Shown: positions 15,416 through 28,423, counted from the stretch's first letter. The stretch: DNA of 64,000 bases from an uncultured SAR116 cluster alpha proteobacterium (GCA_902625725.1 CACOCY010000001.1:246047-310046); one strand, 5' to 3'. Numbers and translations: made by a program. The notes: generated from the sequence alone by a model not told the origin.

Positions 15416-17287
15416 TTATTGATTATTCTTCCCTATCAATAATTGCTGAACCATCCCAGGATAAAGTTCTAATTTATGGCTTTCGGAAAATCTGACTGAT
15501 AAAGCCTCAGAAATGTTTTGTGATGCAACAAGATTTAATTGTGATAAGTAAAAAGCTGATGTATCCGTTACTTCTGTCTGATTGGCTGGGAGGATTTCAG
15601 ATGTTTTAACAATCAGAACTTGCTCTCCTGTTTCAATAATTTTAGCCGTATTTAATGACTGTTCAAAAGCGGTTTCTGCAATTAGACGAGCATATTCATT
15701 ATCTAACCCAACACCAGAACGACGAAATGGTGTAGTTGAGGAAATATTTTCGAAAATAGATGGACCAATTCTCATGTAGGTCTGTGCTTCAGCTAGAGTT
15801 GCAACAATAGCATTTTCAAGAGCATAATCTTTAAATACTCGTCCTTCAACTTCTTCAAATGAACGAGGTCTGGACTCTTTTTCTGTTAATGGTTGGACTA
15901 CGAAAAAGCTATCATCTCCTGAATCTATCACAGTACTAATTTCATCAATTTCAACGGACCAGCTGGTTTCAAGAAAATCGTTTAATGATATAATTTGACT
16001 CTCAATACCAACGAACGCTTCTCCATCGATGTTATTACCCTGCCTATCGAAATCATTTAATATCCGTGTCTTCAGACCATGTTGTAATGCCACTTCTTCC
16101 AAGTCTGTTCCTGAACCAAGAGAGTCTTCGATCAGATTTATCTTTTCATAAACCAGGTCAATTGCTTTTTCATTCTCCAAAACAACTTTAATTTGCTCTT
16201 TCACATCTTCAAAGTTATTGCTATTCCCAAGTATAACTACATCCACAATAGCAAGATTGTATCCAAAAAGGGATTCAACTGGACCTATGAGGCTACCGGC
16301 TTCTGCGTTAAAAATCGCATCAGCCATAGAAGCATCAACATCGTTATAAGTAAGGTCACCCAAAAGAATATCTTCTTTAGTTAGTCCTAACAATGTCTGA
16401 GCAACCTCTTCAAATTCAGTACCAGAATCAATAGAATTTCTGGCGGCAAGAGCTTGCTCAGCAGTATCAAAAACCATCTGCCTTACAACACGCCTCTCCG
16501 GCGTTGAAAAATCACTTCCTCTTTGTTCAAAAGCTCTCTTCATTTCCTCCAGCGAAACTTTCACCTCTTTTTCAAAAGATTGTGGAGATACATAAAGAAG
16601 TTTTACGCTCCTTAATGCTGCCGCATCATAACTCTCTATATTTTCACCATACCATTTGCGAATTTCGTCATTATTTGGGATTGGCTGCTCCTCTGGATTA
16701 ATTTCAAACGAAATTATCTGCACTTTTCGCCGTTCAAGTTCATATCTAGCTAGTTCTTCCGATAAAATTTCTGGATATCTCGCACCCAATGATATGCTGT
16801 CTGCAATTTGCTGTGATATGATAGACTTGTCTAATTGAGACAGATAGTCACCCTCTGACAAGCCTGCTTGGGCCAATGAGCTAATGAAGCGCCCCTGAGA
16901 AAAGGCTCCTGTTTCATCATGAAAAGCTTCTTGTCTAAGCAGAGCTGATTTTTGCATAGTTCGTGTGGATACAACATTTAATTTTGCGGACTCTGCCTCA
17001 AATAATAAAGTTCTCGCCATACGTGACATTACGTTATTGAGTAAACCAAATTGTAGAGCATCCCCTGTGGGGATATTATTATATTGAGAGCGTCTTATTA
17101 AATCAAACTCTTTTGCAACCTCAACTGCCGCAACTGATTTTGAACCAGCCTTGATAGCTTTATCTCCAGCACCAAAAAAACCGGTTGAAACGTCACCTAT
17201 TCCCCAAATGGCAAATCCTCCAGCTAGAAACACTAAAAAGACTTTCATCAGTGGTGATTTTGAACCTGTTCTTAATGATCGTAGCAT
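15416..17287 (-). CDS. ppiD: PpiD-like peptidyl-prolyl isomerase / periplasmic folding factor
   Basis: 623 residues. A single N-terminal membrane anchor (about residues 15-36, VFLVFLAGGFAIWGIGDVST) precedes a SurA/PpiD-type chaperone domain and a divergent parvulin (PPIC) domain around residues 260-360. PpiD helps outer-membrane and secreted proteins fold as they leave the Sec channel. Catalytic parvulin residues are not obvious, as in many PpiD proteins, so the chaperone role may dominate. It heads the leftward ppiD-trpE-lysE unit and is divergent from tpiA, an arrangement common in alphaproteobacteria. Confidence 0.85.
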   Translation of the reverse strand: MLRSLRTGSKSPLMKVFLVFLAGGFAIWGIGDVSTGFFGAGDKAIKAGSKSVAAVEVAKEFDLIRRSQYNNIPTGDALQFGLLNNVMSRMARTLLFEAESAKLNVVSTRTMQKSALLRQEAFHDETGAFSQGRFISSLAQAGLSEGDYLSQLDKSIISQQIADSISLGARYPEILSEELARYELERRKVQIISFEINPEEQPIPNNDEIRKWYGENIESYDAAALRSVKLLYVSPQSFEKEVKVSLEEMKRAFEQRGSDFSTPERRVVRQMVFDTAEQALAARNSIDSGTEFEEVAQTLLGLTKEDILLGDLTYNDVDASMADAIFNAEAGSLIGPVESLFGYNLAIVDVVILGNSNNFEDVKEQIKVVLENEKAIDLVYEKINLIEDSLGSGTDLEEVALQHGLKTRILNDFDRQGNNIDGEAFVGIESQIISLNDFLETSWSVEIDEISTVIDSGDDSFFVVQPLTEKESRPRSFEEVEGRVFKDYALENAIVATLAEAQTYMRIGPSIFENISSTTPFRRSGVGLDNEYARLIAETAFEQSLNTAKIIETGEQVLIVKTSEILPANQTEVTDTSAFYLSQLNLVASQNISEALSVRFSESHKLELYPGMVQQLLIGKNNQ

Positions 17288-17489
17288 AGCGTTCTAAAAC
17301 CCTTATATGTATGTTTAATTAATTTTCTAAATTCGTTTCTAACAGGGGTTCTACTTAAGGTCAAAGCTACATATACAATCTATATATTTTTTTTATAAAA
17401 AGCAAAATTATTATAGTTATTTAAACTATGAAAATACCTGTATATGTTAGAAAATCTTTTACAACAAAAAGATTTGAAGGGTGAAAAAG

Positions 17490-18221
17490 ATGATTTATGC
17501 AGCAAATTGGAAAATGAATGGTAATACAAGATTAATAAATCACATGCTATCTGAGATAAAACTGGAAGTAATTCCTTATATCTCCAAAAGTTCTGAAATA
17601 ATTCTCTGTCTGCCCTCAATTTTTTTGGGGGGGGCGGTGATTTCTTGTAAAAACACACCTATACAAGTTGGTGCTCAAGATTGTAGCTCTCACAAAGACG
17701 GTGCTTACACAGGGGAAATCAGCGCTGCTATGATATCTGATGTTGGCTCAGAGTGGTTAATTTTAGGTCACTCTGAAAGAAGGCAATATCATAAAGAGAA
17801 TAATCCGTTACTCTATGAAAAATTGTTATTAGCTCAGGCAGCGGGTTTGAAAGTTATCTTTTGTGTTGGTGAAACATATGAGCAATATTTAAATGGAACA
17901 GCAAAAGAAATACTGGTGGAACAGCTTTCAGTTCTTTTTGATCCAAGTTTTATAAATCTAAATTTTATTATCGCTTATGAGCCTGTCTGGGCTATTGGAA
18001 CTGGGCTTGTGCCAGAGTTAGAGGATATTAACTTAATCCATCAATTCATAAAGTCGTCAATTTTTGAAAAAACAGAGAGAAAGTCAAACGTTCTAGTTCT
18101 CTATGGCGGTTCAGTGAGTCCTGAAAATGTAAAGCAAATAAAGTCGCTATCTAACGTGGACGGAGTTTTGGTGGGGGGAGCTTCTCTTGATCCAGAAAAA
18201 TTTAAGCAAATATGCTTATGA
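17490..18221 (+). CDS. tpiA: triose-phosphate isomerase
   Basis: 243 residues; interconverts dihydroxyacetone phosphate and glyceraldehyde 3-phosphate. Catalytic residues are visible: the lysine in NWKMNG, the histidine in LGHSERR, the glutamate in YEPVWAIGTG, and the phosphate-binding YGGSV and GVLVGGASLDP. The frame opens at a GTG at 17481, but GAAGGG at 17476-17481 is an ideal ribosome site for the ATG at 17490, and that start agrees with the family N-terminus. It shares the intergenic promoter region with the divergent ppiD. Confidence 0.95.
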   Translation: MIYAANWKMNGNTRLINHMLSEIKLEVIPYISKSSEIILCLPSIFLGGAVISCKNTPIQVGAQDCSSHKDGAYTGEISAAMISDVGSEWLILGHSERRQYHKENNPLLYEKLLLAQAAGLKVIFCVGETYEQYLNGTAKEILVEQLSVLFDPSFINLNFIIAYEPVWAIGTGLVPELEDINLIHQFIKSSIFEKTERKSNVLVLYGGSVSPENVKQIKSLSNVDGVLVGGASLDPEKFKQICL

Positions 18222-18314
18222 GCAATATGCGTTTTAATATAAGTTATTTTTTAGCTTTGCCTTTTGCAAAGCGATGTTTTAAAAGAATACAAATTTATTT
18301 TGTTTGGTGAGGAA

Positions 18315-18626
18315 ATGACAACCATTTTATTAACTATTCATATCATGATTGCAGTCGCTTTAGTTGGCATTGTATTGTTGCAAAGAAGCGAGGGCGGTGC
18401 TCTTGGCATTGGCGGTAGCGGGGGCGGTGGTGGCTTTATGACTGCGAGGGGAACAGCAAATTTATTAACCAGGATAACAGCATTTCTTGCAGCTGCTTTT
18501 TTTCTTACATCAATAGGCTTAGCAATATTGGCGGGCAACGGTCGTCAATCAACGTCTATTGTTGATGAGGTTATTCAATCTTCTCCAGTTATTCCAGAAA
18601 CACCAGTAGTTCCAACTGAGCAATAG
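18315..18626 (+). CDS. secG: preprotein translocase subunit SecG
   Basis: 103 residues from the ATG at 18315, preceded by GGTGAGGA; an upstream TTG at 18264 adds a non-conserved extension. Two helices flank the conserved glycine-rich loop: ALVGIVLLQRSEGGALGIGG, then GFMTARG. SecG is a membrane subunit of SecYEG that stimulates protein export. The tail is acidic and proline-rich (VIPETPVVPTEQ). The order tpiA-secG-pyrG is usual in alphaproteobacteria. Confidence 0.93.
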   Translation: MTTILLTIHIMIAVALVGIVLLQRSEGGALGIGGSGGGGGFMTARGTANLLTRITAFLAAAFFLTSIGLAILAGNGRQSTSIVDEVIQSSPVIPETPVVPTEQ

Positions 18627-18666
18627 CAATGAGTACAAATTCGAGTTATATGCGCATTAATCATAG

Positions 18667-20316
<1,650 letters not shown>

Positions 20317-20324
20317 TAGAGCAT

Positions 20325-21170
20325 ATGACAATGCAGCCTTATTTTAAACCAATTGAAGTTGGATCCTTTACCATAGGCAAGGGTTCGCCACTAGTTTTGA
20401 TTGCGGGCCCATGTCAAATAGAAGGTAGTGACCATGCGTTATATCACGCAGAGGAGTTGCTTAAAGCCAGTGAAAAATCTGGCGTCAATTTTGTCTATAA
20501 ATCCTCCTTTGATAAAGCTAACCGAACCACAGCTAAATCCCCTAGGGGAGTTGGAATTGATGAGGGTCTTCGCATTTTAGAGAAAGTAAAAGAGCAATTT
20601 CTCTGTCCTGTGTTAACAGATGTTCACACATCAGAACAATGTGAGGTTGTATCAGCAGTTGTTGATATTATACAAATACCAGCTTTTTTGTGTAGACAAA
20701 CAGATTTGTTGATATCTGCTGGAGAATCAGGAGCTATTATTAATATTAAAAAAGGTCAGTTTTTGGCTCCTTGGGATATGAAGCATGTTGCTGCCAAAGT
20801 TGCGTCAACCAATAATAATAAAATACTTTTGACAGAACGTGGAACAAGCTTCGGGTATAATACACTTGTATCTGACATGCGTTCTATACCTCAAATGGCG
20901 CTGTTGGGTTATCCAGTCATTTTTGACGCCACCCATTCTGTTCAACAACCAGGAGGGCTCGGAAGTTCTTCTGGTGGACAAAGAGAATTTGTTTCTGTTT
21001 TAGCTCGCGCAGCTGTAGCGGCTGGTGTCTCCGGTGTTTTTATTGAGAGCCACAGAGATCCCAATAACGCGCCTTCTGACGGCCCCAACATGCTACCTTT
21101 AGATGAAATGCAAGCACTTCTCAGCCAATTAGCCGAAATTCACAGTTTATGTCATTCAACAGGATCATAA
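20325..21170 (+). CDS. kdsA: 3-deoxy-8-phosphooctulonate synthase (KDO-8-P synthase)
   Basis: 281 residues; condenses arabinose 5-phosphate with phosphoenolpyruvate for the Kdo core of lipopolysaccharide, so the cell has a Kdo-bearing outer membrane. Key segments are IAGPCQIEG, YKSSFDKANRTT, LTDVHTSEQ, IQIPAFLCRQTDLL, LLTERGTSFGYN, VIFDATHSVQQPGG and IESHRDPNNAPSDG. The QIEG sequence, with Ile between Gln and Glu, is a small variation on the usual region. A second in-frame ATG lies two codons in. Confidence 0.96.
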   Translation: MTMQPYFKPIEVGSFTIGKGSPLVLIAGPCQIEGSDHALYHAEELLKASEKSGVNFVYKSSFDKANRTTAKSPRGVGIDEGLRILEKVKEQFLCPVLTDVHTSEQCEVVSAVVDIIQIPAFLCRQTDLLISAGESGAIINIKKGQFLAPWDMKHVAAKVASTNNNKILLTERGTSFGYNTLVSDMRSIPQMALLGYPVIFDATHSVQQPGGLGSSSGGQREFVSVLARAAVAAGVSGVFIESHRDPNNAPSDGPNMLPLDEMQALLSQLAEIHSLCHSTGS

Positions 21171-21229
21171 ATTTTATGCATGAGCCGATTTGATCCTATT
21201 GATGCTTTTTGTCAAGGTAACGTAAATAG

Positions 21230-22531
<1,302 letters not shown>

Positions 22532-22631
22532 TTATGGTTTCAAATTATTAGAAATTTAGTTTTTGTTGACATGACATTTTGAATTTGATTCACTTTGATA
22601 AGTTGGCTGGGAATAAAGGAAGATATCAAAG

Positions 22632-22943
22632 ATGAGGGCAAATAAAATGCAGAACCGTCCCTTGACTTATTTTGGTAGCTTTATGCTTTTAGGTACTCTG
22701 ATAGCTTTCTTTGGCTTTCATTCTCTTACAGGTGAACGTGGTTTACTGATGCGTGACAATTTAGATAGAGAAATCACTTCAGCACAAGAGCATCTTTATT
22801 TACTCAAAAAGAAAAATACACAGCTTCAAGCTCGCATTTCCCTTTTGAGTGGTGACGCGATTGATAAAGATATACTGGAAGAAATGGTAAGAAGTGAACT
22901 TGGTCTTTTTGCAAATAACGAAATACTCATTTTGACAAATTAA
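22632..22943 (+). CDS. ftsB: FtsB/DivIC-type septum formation initiator
   Basis: 103 residues: one membrane helix (about residues 13-30), then a coiled coil (LDREITSAQEHLYLLKKKNT) and the C-terminal ILEEMVRSELGLFANNEILI that matches FtsB/DivIC. The family bridges FtsL and FtsQ in the divisome. Its position between eno and pdhA is conserved in alphaproteobacteria. The ATG at 22647 is an alternative start that would remove five residues. Confidence 0.88.
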   Translation: MRANKMQNRPLTYFGSFMLLGTLIAFFGFHSLTGERGLLMRDNLDREITSAQEHLYLLKKKNTQLQARISLLSGDAIDKDILEEMVRSELGLFANNEILILTN

Positions 22944-23069
22944 AAGTCTGAAAAATCGAAATAAGTTGATTGTGGAATTATTTAACCATAATTCAGTTTA
23001 TATTAAAAAAATTCAATAAAAACAATAATATAAAATAGTTGCAAAAATTACATTTTTAAAACACACTTA

Positions 23070-23098
23070 GAGTGTCCCATTGTTGTAAATTTACACTC
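23070..23098. promoter_or_regulatory. inverted repeats upstream of pdhA
   Basis: The gap 22944-23163 before pdhA has no gene. It contains GAGTGT at 23070-23075 mirrored by ACACTC at 23093-23098, and a nested perfect 10-base palindrome GTAAATTTAC at 23085-23094. Either could be a regulator site or an mRNA hairpin in the pdh leader. Random AT-rich sequence yields such palindromes readily, so confidence is low. Confidence 0.25.
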
Positions 23099-23163
23099 AT
23101 TAATTATAAAAATGTTCTACTTATTTAAATATAAAAAATTCTTGAAACCAGGAGTAATCCATT

Positions 23164-24219
23164 GTGATCCCTAAACCAAAGCAAAAACGTATTAAAAATC
23201 CTAGTAAATCTGGAAGACCTCCAAAGTCCACACGCAAGCTAAAAAATTCTAAACCCAATAAAAAAAGCTTGTTATCAATGCACCATGACATGCTTCTAAT
23301 CAGACGTTTTGAAGAAAAAGCAGGCCAGCTTTACGGGATGGGGAAAATAGGGGGATTTTGTCATCTATATATCGGACAAGAGGCCGTTGTTGTTGGATTG
23401 CAATCAGTGAATGAAGAACAAGACAGCATCATTACTTCATATAGAGATCATGGTCACATGCTTGCCTGTGGAATGGAACCAGCTGGCGTAATGTCAGAGC
23501 TAACAGGAAGAGCGGTTGGTTACTCAAAGGGAAAAGGAGGTTCAATGCATATGTTTAGCCGTGAAAAAAACTTTTACGGAGGGCATGGGATTGTTGGTGC
23601 ACAAGTGCCAATTGGAGCTGGGCTCGGTTTTGCTCATAAATATAAGAATGATGGCGGTGTTGCAATGACTTATCTCGGAGACGGAGCTGCAAATCAAGGT
23701 CAAGTATATGAGACATTTAATATGGCAGCATTATGGAAGCTTCCTGTAATTTTTATCATTGAAAATAATCAGTATGCAATGGGTACATCAACCCCAAGGT
23801 CTACTGCAGGAACTGACTTATATGAGCGGGGCGCTGCATATGGTATTGTCGGAAAACAGGTGGATGGTATGGATGTATTAGCCGTACGGGAGGCTGGTAT
23901 TAAAGCTATAGATTATGCTAGGTGCGGGAAAGGACCATATATTTTAGAGATGAAAACATACCGTTATCGAGGTCATTCGATGTCGGATCCTGCAAAATAT
24001 CGGACGCGAGAAGAAGTAGACGCAATGCGCAAACAGCATGATCCGATCGATCATCTTCGAGATGTGTTACTAAGAGAAGGTATTGAAGAAGCTGAGTTAA
24101 AGCAACAAGATACAGAGGTCAAAAAAATTATATCTGACGCAACGGATGTAGCGCTTGGAGCTCCGGAACCAACGCCAAATGAGCTATTCACCGACGTATT
24201 AATTGAAGTTATTGAATAA
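23164..24219 (+). CDS. pdhA: pyruvate dehydrogenase E1 component, alpha subunit
   Basis: 351 residues; the thiamin-diphosphate subunit that decarboxylates pyruvate. The start is a GTG at 23164, supported by AGGAG 9 bases before it. The first 36 or so residues form a lysine/arginine-rich, disordered-looking extension, then the catalytic domain begins (LLIRRFEEKAGQLYGMGKIG). The thiamin-diphosphate motif is GDGAANQGQVYETFNMAALW; the phosphorylation-loop region YRYRGHSMSDPAKYRTREE is present. First gene of the pdhABC-lpd operon. Confidence 0.96.
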   Translation: MIPKPKQKRIKNPSKSGRPPKSTRKLKNSKPNKKSLLSMHHDMLLIRRFEEKAGQLYGMGKIGGFCHLYIGQEAVVVGLQSVNEEQDSIITSYRDHGHMLACGMEPAGVMSELTGRAVGYSKGKGGSMHMFSREKNFYGGHGIVGAQVPIGAGLGFAHKYKNDGGVAMTYLGDGAANQGQVYETFNMAALWKLPVIFIIENNQYAMGTSTPRSTAGTDLYERGAAYGIVGKQVDGMDVLAVREAGIKAIDYARCGKGPYILEMKTYRYRGHSMSDPAKYRTREEVDAMRKQHDPIDHLRDVLLREGIEEAELKQQDTEVKKIISDATDVALGAPEPTPNELFTDVLIEVIE

Positions 24220-24292
24220 ATACATTGTTCATGAAGAAATAAATATAACCATATAACGATTTTAACATTAACAAAAACTAAGGTATTTACTT

Positions 24293-25690
24293 ATGTCATA
24301 TGAAATTAAGATGCCAGCATTATCCCCAACAATGACAGAGGGGATGCTTTCTAAATGGCTTGTGGAAATAGGTGATGAGATACGCTCTGGAGATGTTATT
24401 GCAGAAATTGAGACTGATAAGGCAACTATGGAGGTTGAAGCCGTGGAAGACGGCATTGTTACTCAGTTAGTAGTCGATGAGGGCACACAGTCAGTACCTG
24501 TGGGTAAGGTGATAGCTATTGTCTCTGTTGATGATAACAACGAGCAAACGGATAATGGCAAAAGTAATACAATTGCAGTAGGAATGTCAGAAATTGGAAA
24601 CGAACGAGAGCTAAAAACCCAAAGCGAAGGGGTGGCTAAAGAGATACAGGGCTTAAAAGAAGTGGCTCTGTTGCCAGCGATGAATTGGGACGGTCCTGTA
24701 AGAAATATGACTGTCCGCGAAGCGTTAAGGGATGCGATGGCTGAAGAAATGAGGTGCGACGAAAAGATTTTTATCATGGGAGAAGAGGTTGCTGAATATC
24801 AGGGGGCTTATAAAGTCACTCAAGGATTGTTAGAAGAATTTGGAGAACAACGCGTCATTGATACACCCATTACTGAACATGGATTCACAGGCTTAGCAGT
24901 AGGAGCTGCTTTTGGAGATTTGCGACCAATTGTTGAATATATGACATTTAATTTTTCAATGCAGGCAATAGATCAGATTATTAATTCAGCCGCAAAAACA
25001 CTTTATATGTCGGGTGGGCAAATGGGTTGTCCTATTGTTTTTAGGGGGCCAAATGGGGCGGCAAGTAGGGTGGCTGCACAGCATTCGCAATGTTTTGCCA
25101 GCTGGTATGCGCATTGTCCCGGATTGAAAGTGGTATCCCCATGGTCTGCCGCGGATGCCAAGGGATTGCTAAAATCAGCTATAAGAGACCCAAACCCCGT
25201 AATATTTCTTGAAAATGAAGTAATGTACGGGCAAAGTTTTGATGTGCCAGATACAGATGAATGGTTAGTTCCAATAGGTAAGGGTAATATCGTTAAACAA
25301 GGAAGTGATGTAACTATCACTGCATTTTCCATAATGGTAGGAAAAGCTCTTGAGGCAGCTCAGGAACTCAGTAAAAAGGGTATAGAGGCAGAAGTCATAG
25401 ATTTACGAACTTTGCGTCCTCTTGATATTGACTTGATTGTTCAGTCAGTAAAAAAAACCAATAGACTAATTTCTTGTGAGGAGGGTTTCCCTTTTGCTGG
25501 AATTGGTGCCGAACTAGGAATGCAGGTTAATGAAAAAGCATTCGATTATTTGGATGCGCCCATTATGAGAGTTACCGGTAAGGACGTGCCAATGCCATAT
25601 GCAGCAAATTTAGAGTTGCTTACTTTGCCTCAGAGTGATGACGTGATAAAGGCTGCCTTAAAAGTTTGTTACAGCGAAGAGGATAGTTAA
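24293..25690 (+). CDS. pdhB: pyruvate dehydrogenase E1 component, beta subunit, with N-terminal lipoyl domain
   Basis: 465 residues. Residues 1-78 are a lipoyl domain with the modified lysine in [12 protein letters not shown]; a charged linker follows, and residues 140-465 are the E1-beta transketolase-like domain ([63 protein letters not shown]). An E1-beta carrying a lipoyl domain is a known alphaproteobacterial arrangement. The lipoyl part is nearly identical to that of the next gene, pdhC. Confidence 0.96.
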   Translation: MSYEIKMPALSPTMTEGMLSKWLVEIGDEIRSGDVIAEIETDKATMEVEAVEDGIVTQLVVDEGTQSVPVGKVIAIVSVDDNNEQTDNGKSNTIAVGMSEIGNERELKTQSEGVAKEIQGLKEVALLPAMNWDGPVRNMTVREALRDAMAEEMRCDEKIFIMGEEVAEYQGAYKVTQGLLEEFGEQRVIDTPITEHGFTGLAVGAAFGDLRPIVEYMTFNFSMQAIDQIINSAAKTLYMSGGQMGCPIVFRGPNGAASRVAAQHSQCFASWYAHCPGLKVVSPWSAADAKGLLKSAIRDPNPVIFLENEVMYGQSFDVPDTDEWLVPIGKGNIVKQGSDVTITAFSIMVGKALEAAQELSKKGIEAEVIDLRTLRPLDIDLIVQSVKKTNRLISCEEGFPFAGIGAELGMQVNEKAFDYLDAPIMRVTGKDVPMPYAANLELLTLPQSDDVIKAALKVCYSEEDS

Positions 25691-25691
25691 A

Positions 25692-26990
25692 ATGGCAATA
25701 GATATTTTGATGCCAGCTTTGTCACCTACAATGACTGAGGGAATACTATCAAAATGGCTTGTAAAGCAGGGTGATGAAGTGCGTTCTGGCGACGTTATTG
25801 CTGAGATTGAAACGGATAAAGCAACAATGGAGGTTGAGGCTATTGAAGATGGTGTGGTTGGTAAAATTGTTGTTGCTGAAGGAACGGAGGGTGTGGCGGT
25901 AAATTCGGTCATTGCTATTTTATTTGAAGATGGAGAAAATCTGGAGAATATATCCAATAAAACAGCCAAACAAGAGCAAAAACTAAGCTCTGATGCAAAA
26001 ATTTTAGAAGATAATAAAGGTAAGAGCATAAAAAATATTAATAAGCAAAAACAAGATGAGCCGCCAAGAGTTAATTTATCATTTAGTGGTTTAGTAAAAA
26101 ACAATAGCGTCAATGAAAGACCAAAAGGTAATAGAATTTTTGCAACTCCATTAGCAAGAAGAATAGCTAAGCAAAATAACATTGAGCTTGCTAAAGTTGA
26201 GGGAACGGGTCCATATGGTCGAGTTATAGAGCGTGATATTTTAGCATATAGTAAAATTTTAAAGCCTAAAGAAGCAACAAAAATCATGCAGACAGTATCT
26301 TCTACTGAGGGACGGTTTGTCCCTCACACCTCAATGAGACGCACGATTGCAGATAGGTTACAATACTCTAAAAAAACAGCACCTCATTTCTACTTGACAG
26401 TTGAATGTTCGTTAGATCGTCTCTTGGAAAACAGAACTCAACTGAATGAAATGGCACCGCAGGGTATTAAGATTTCTGTAAATGATATGATTATAAAAGC
26501 AAGTGCTATGGCTTTAGTGAAAAAACCAGAGGTAAATGGGTGGTTTGAAGAGGATGGATGTCGGTATTTTGATACAGCAGATATTTGTATGGCGGTTGCT
26601 ATAAAAGGTGGTTTAATTACTCCTGTAATTCGGTCTGTTGAAAAGCTGGGAATGTCCGAGCTATCTGAAATTACGAAGGATCTCGCAATTAGAGCGAGAG
26701 AAGGAAAATTAAAACCAGAAGAATATAATGGTGGAAGTTTTACTATATCAAATTTAGGCATGTTTGGCATTAAAGAATTTGCTGCAGTAATCAATCCACC
26801 GCAAAGTGCTATTATAGCTGTTGGGGCAGGTGAGCAGAGAGCAGTTGTAAAAGATGGTGAACTTGCTATTGCGACAATGATGAATGTCACACTTTCTGCT
26901 GATCATCGTATTGTTGACGGAGCTTTGGGTGCAGAATGGTTGCAGGTTTTTAAAGGATTTATTGAAAATCCGGTCACAATGTTAATCTAA
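25692..26990 (+). CDS. pdhC: dihydrolipoamide acetyltransferase (PDH E2)
   Basis: 432 residues. Lipoyl domain at 1-78 with [12 protein letters not shown]; peripheral subunit-binding domain at about 145-180 (FATPLARRIAKQNNIELAKV); catalytic domain from about 205 ending with the active-site LSADHRIVDGALGAEWLQ. Transfers acetyl groups from lipoamide to CoA and forms the complex core. Only one lipoyl domain is present; the second for the complex sits on PdhB. It starts one base after the pdhB stop. Confidence 0.97.
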   Translation: MAIDILMPALSPTMTEGILSKWLVKQGDEVRSGDVIAEIETDKATMEVEAIEDGVVGKIVVAEGTEGVAVNSVIAILFEDGENLENISNKTAKQEQKLSSDAKILEDNKGKSIKNINKQKQDEPPRVNLSFSGLVKNNSVNERPKGNRIFATPLARRIAKQNNIELAKVEGTGPYGRVIERDILAYSKILKPKEATKIMQTVSSTEGRFVPHTSMRRTIADRLQYSKKTAPHFYLTVECSLDRLLENRTQLNEMAPQGIKISVNDMIIKASAMALVKKPEVNGWFEEDGCRYFDTADICMAVAIKGGLITPVIRSVEKLGMSELSEITKDLAIRAREGKLKPEEYNGGSFTISNLGMFGIKEFAAVINPPQSAIIAVGAGEQRAVVKDGELAIATMMNVTLSADHRIVDGALGAEWLQVFKGFIENPVTMLI

Positions 26991-27010
26991 ATAATCTAAA
27001 AAGGGCAGTC

Positions 27011-28423
27011 ATGACTGATTTTAAAAAATTTGATTTAATAGTAGTTGGTGGAGGTCCAGGTGGATATGTTGGTGCTATCAGAGCAAGCCAACTTGGTCAG
27101 AGAGTAGCCGTTATTGAGAAAGAAAATCTTGGTGGTGTATGTTTAAATTGGGGATGTATCCCAACTAAAGCACTGCTTCGTGCAGCTGAGCTAAAAAATA
27201 ATGTGTCACATCTAAGCGAATTTGGTATTGAAATAAAAGGTGAAGTTGATATTAATCTTGAAAAGATTGTTTCTCGTTCTCGACAAGTAGCTAAGCGTTT
27301 GTCAGCTGGCGTGTCGCATCTGATGAAGAAAAACAAAGTTAATGTTTTTAACGGTGTTGCAAAGATCGAAAAAAAAACGTCCAGTGACTGGCAGATAGCT
27401 GTCAAGGGAAAAAATGACTTATTTTTAGAAGCACCAAACATCCTTCTAGCTACGGGAGCGCGAGCGAAGCAAATATCCGGTATGGAAGCAGATAACGAGA
27501 GAATTCTAACATATCGAGAAGCTATGGTTCCTAAATCAATGCCAAAATCATTGCTTGTTGTTGGATCGGGAGCTATTGGAATAGAGTTTGCCAGTTTTTA
27601 TAATGATATGGGAGTTGATGTAACTATTGTCGAGGCAATGGATAGAATTCTTAATTCTGAGGACAAAGAAATTTCGGACATTGCGCGTAAATCATTTGAA
27701 AATCGTGGTATTAAAATACACACGTCTGCTAAGCTCGAAGGAATTTCTAAATCTGAAAAGGAAGTAATTTCCACCATTACAATAGCTGGTAAAAAGCAAA
27801 AGATATCGAGTGATATAATTATTATGGCTATTGGCATCATCGGTAATATAGAGAACCTTGGATTAGAGGAAATTGGTGTTAAAACAGAAAAAGGTCATAT
27901 TGTAACGAATGGGTTTGGTGCAACCAATATAAAGGGTATTTTTGCTATTGGAGATGTGACTGGACCACCATGGCTGGCTCATAAAGCTAGTCATGAGGCA
28001 ATTATTTGTGTTGAAGCAATGAACAAACAAATTAGTGCGCATCCGTTAGCAAAAAATACTGTGCCTGGGTGTACTTATTGTAGGCCTCAAATAGCTTCTA
28101 TTGGTTTAACAGAAGAAAATGCAATGGCCGAAGGACATCAAATAAAAGTAGGGCGATTTCCGCTTTTAGCTAACGGTAAAGCTATTGCTATGGGTGAAGA
28201 AGAGGGTCTTATTAAAACTATATTTTGCTCAACAACAGGGGCATTACTTGGTGCTCATTTAATAGGTGCAGAGGTTACTGAAATGATTCAAGGCTATGCT
28301 ATTGCTATGGCACTTGAGACTACAGAGGCAGAATTGATGCATACCGTATTTCCACATCCTACAATATCAGAGGCAATGCAAGAATCCGTCCTTGACGCAT
28401 TTGACAAAGCGATCCATTTCTAA
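27011..28423 (+). CDS. lpdA: dihydrolipoamide dehydrogenase (PDH E3)
   Basis: 470 residues; reoxidises dihydrolipoamide with FAD and NAD+. Visible elements are the FAD site VVGGGPGGYVGAIRASQLG, the redox cysteines in GGVCLNWGCIPTKAL, the NAD site VVGSGAIGIEFASFY, FAIGDVTGPPWLAHKASHE and the C-terminal HTVFPHPTISEAM with the catalytic histidine. It lies 20 bases after pdhC, the last core component of the complex. Confidence 0.97.
   Translation: MTDFKKFDLIVVGGGPGGYVGAIRASQLGQRVAVIEKENLGGVCLNWGCIPTKALLRAAELKNNVSHLSEFGIEIKGEVDINLEKIVSRSRQVAKRLSAGVSHLMKKNKVNVFNGVAKIEKKTSSDWQIAVKGKNDLFLEAPNILLATGARAKQISGMEADNERILTYREAMVPKSMPKSLLVVGSGAIGIEFASFYNDMGVDVTIVEAMDRILNSEDKEISDIARKSFENRGIKIHTSAKLEGISKSEKEVISTITIAGKKQKISSDIIIMAIGIIGNIENLGLEEIGVKTEKGHIVTNGFGATNIKGIFAIGDVTGPPWLAHKASHEAIICVEAMNKQISAHPLAKNTVPGCTYCRPQIASIGLTEENAMAEGHQIKVGRFPLLANGKAIAMGEEEGLIKTIFCSTTGALLGAHLIGAEVTEMIQGYAIAMALETTEAELMHTVFPHPTISEAMQESVLDAFDKAIHF

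Noticed and set aside
18338..18538. Minus-strand proline-rich frame opposite secG
   Set aside because: Mirror of the glycine-rich SecG loop; no ribosome site and no family.
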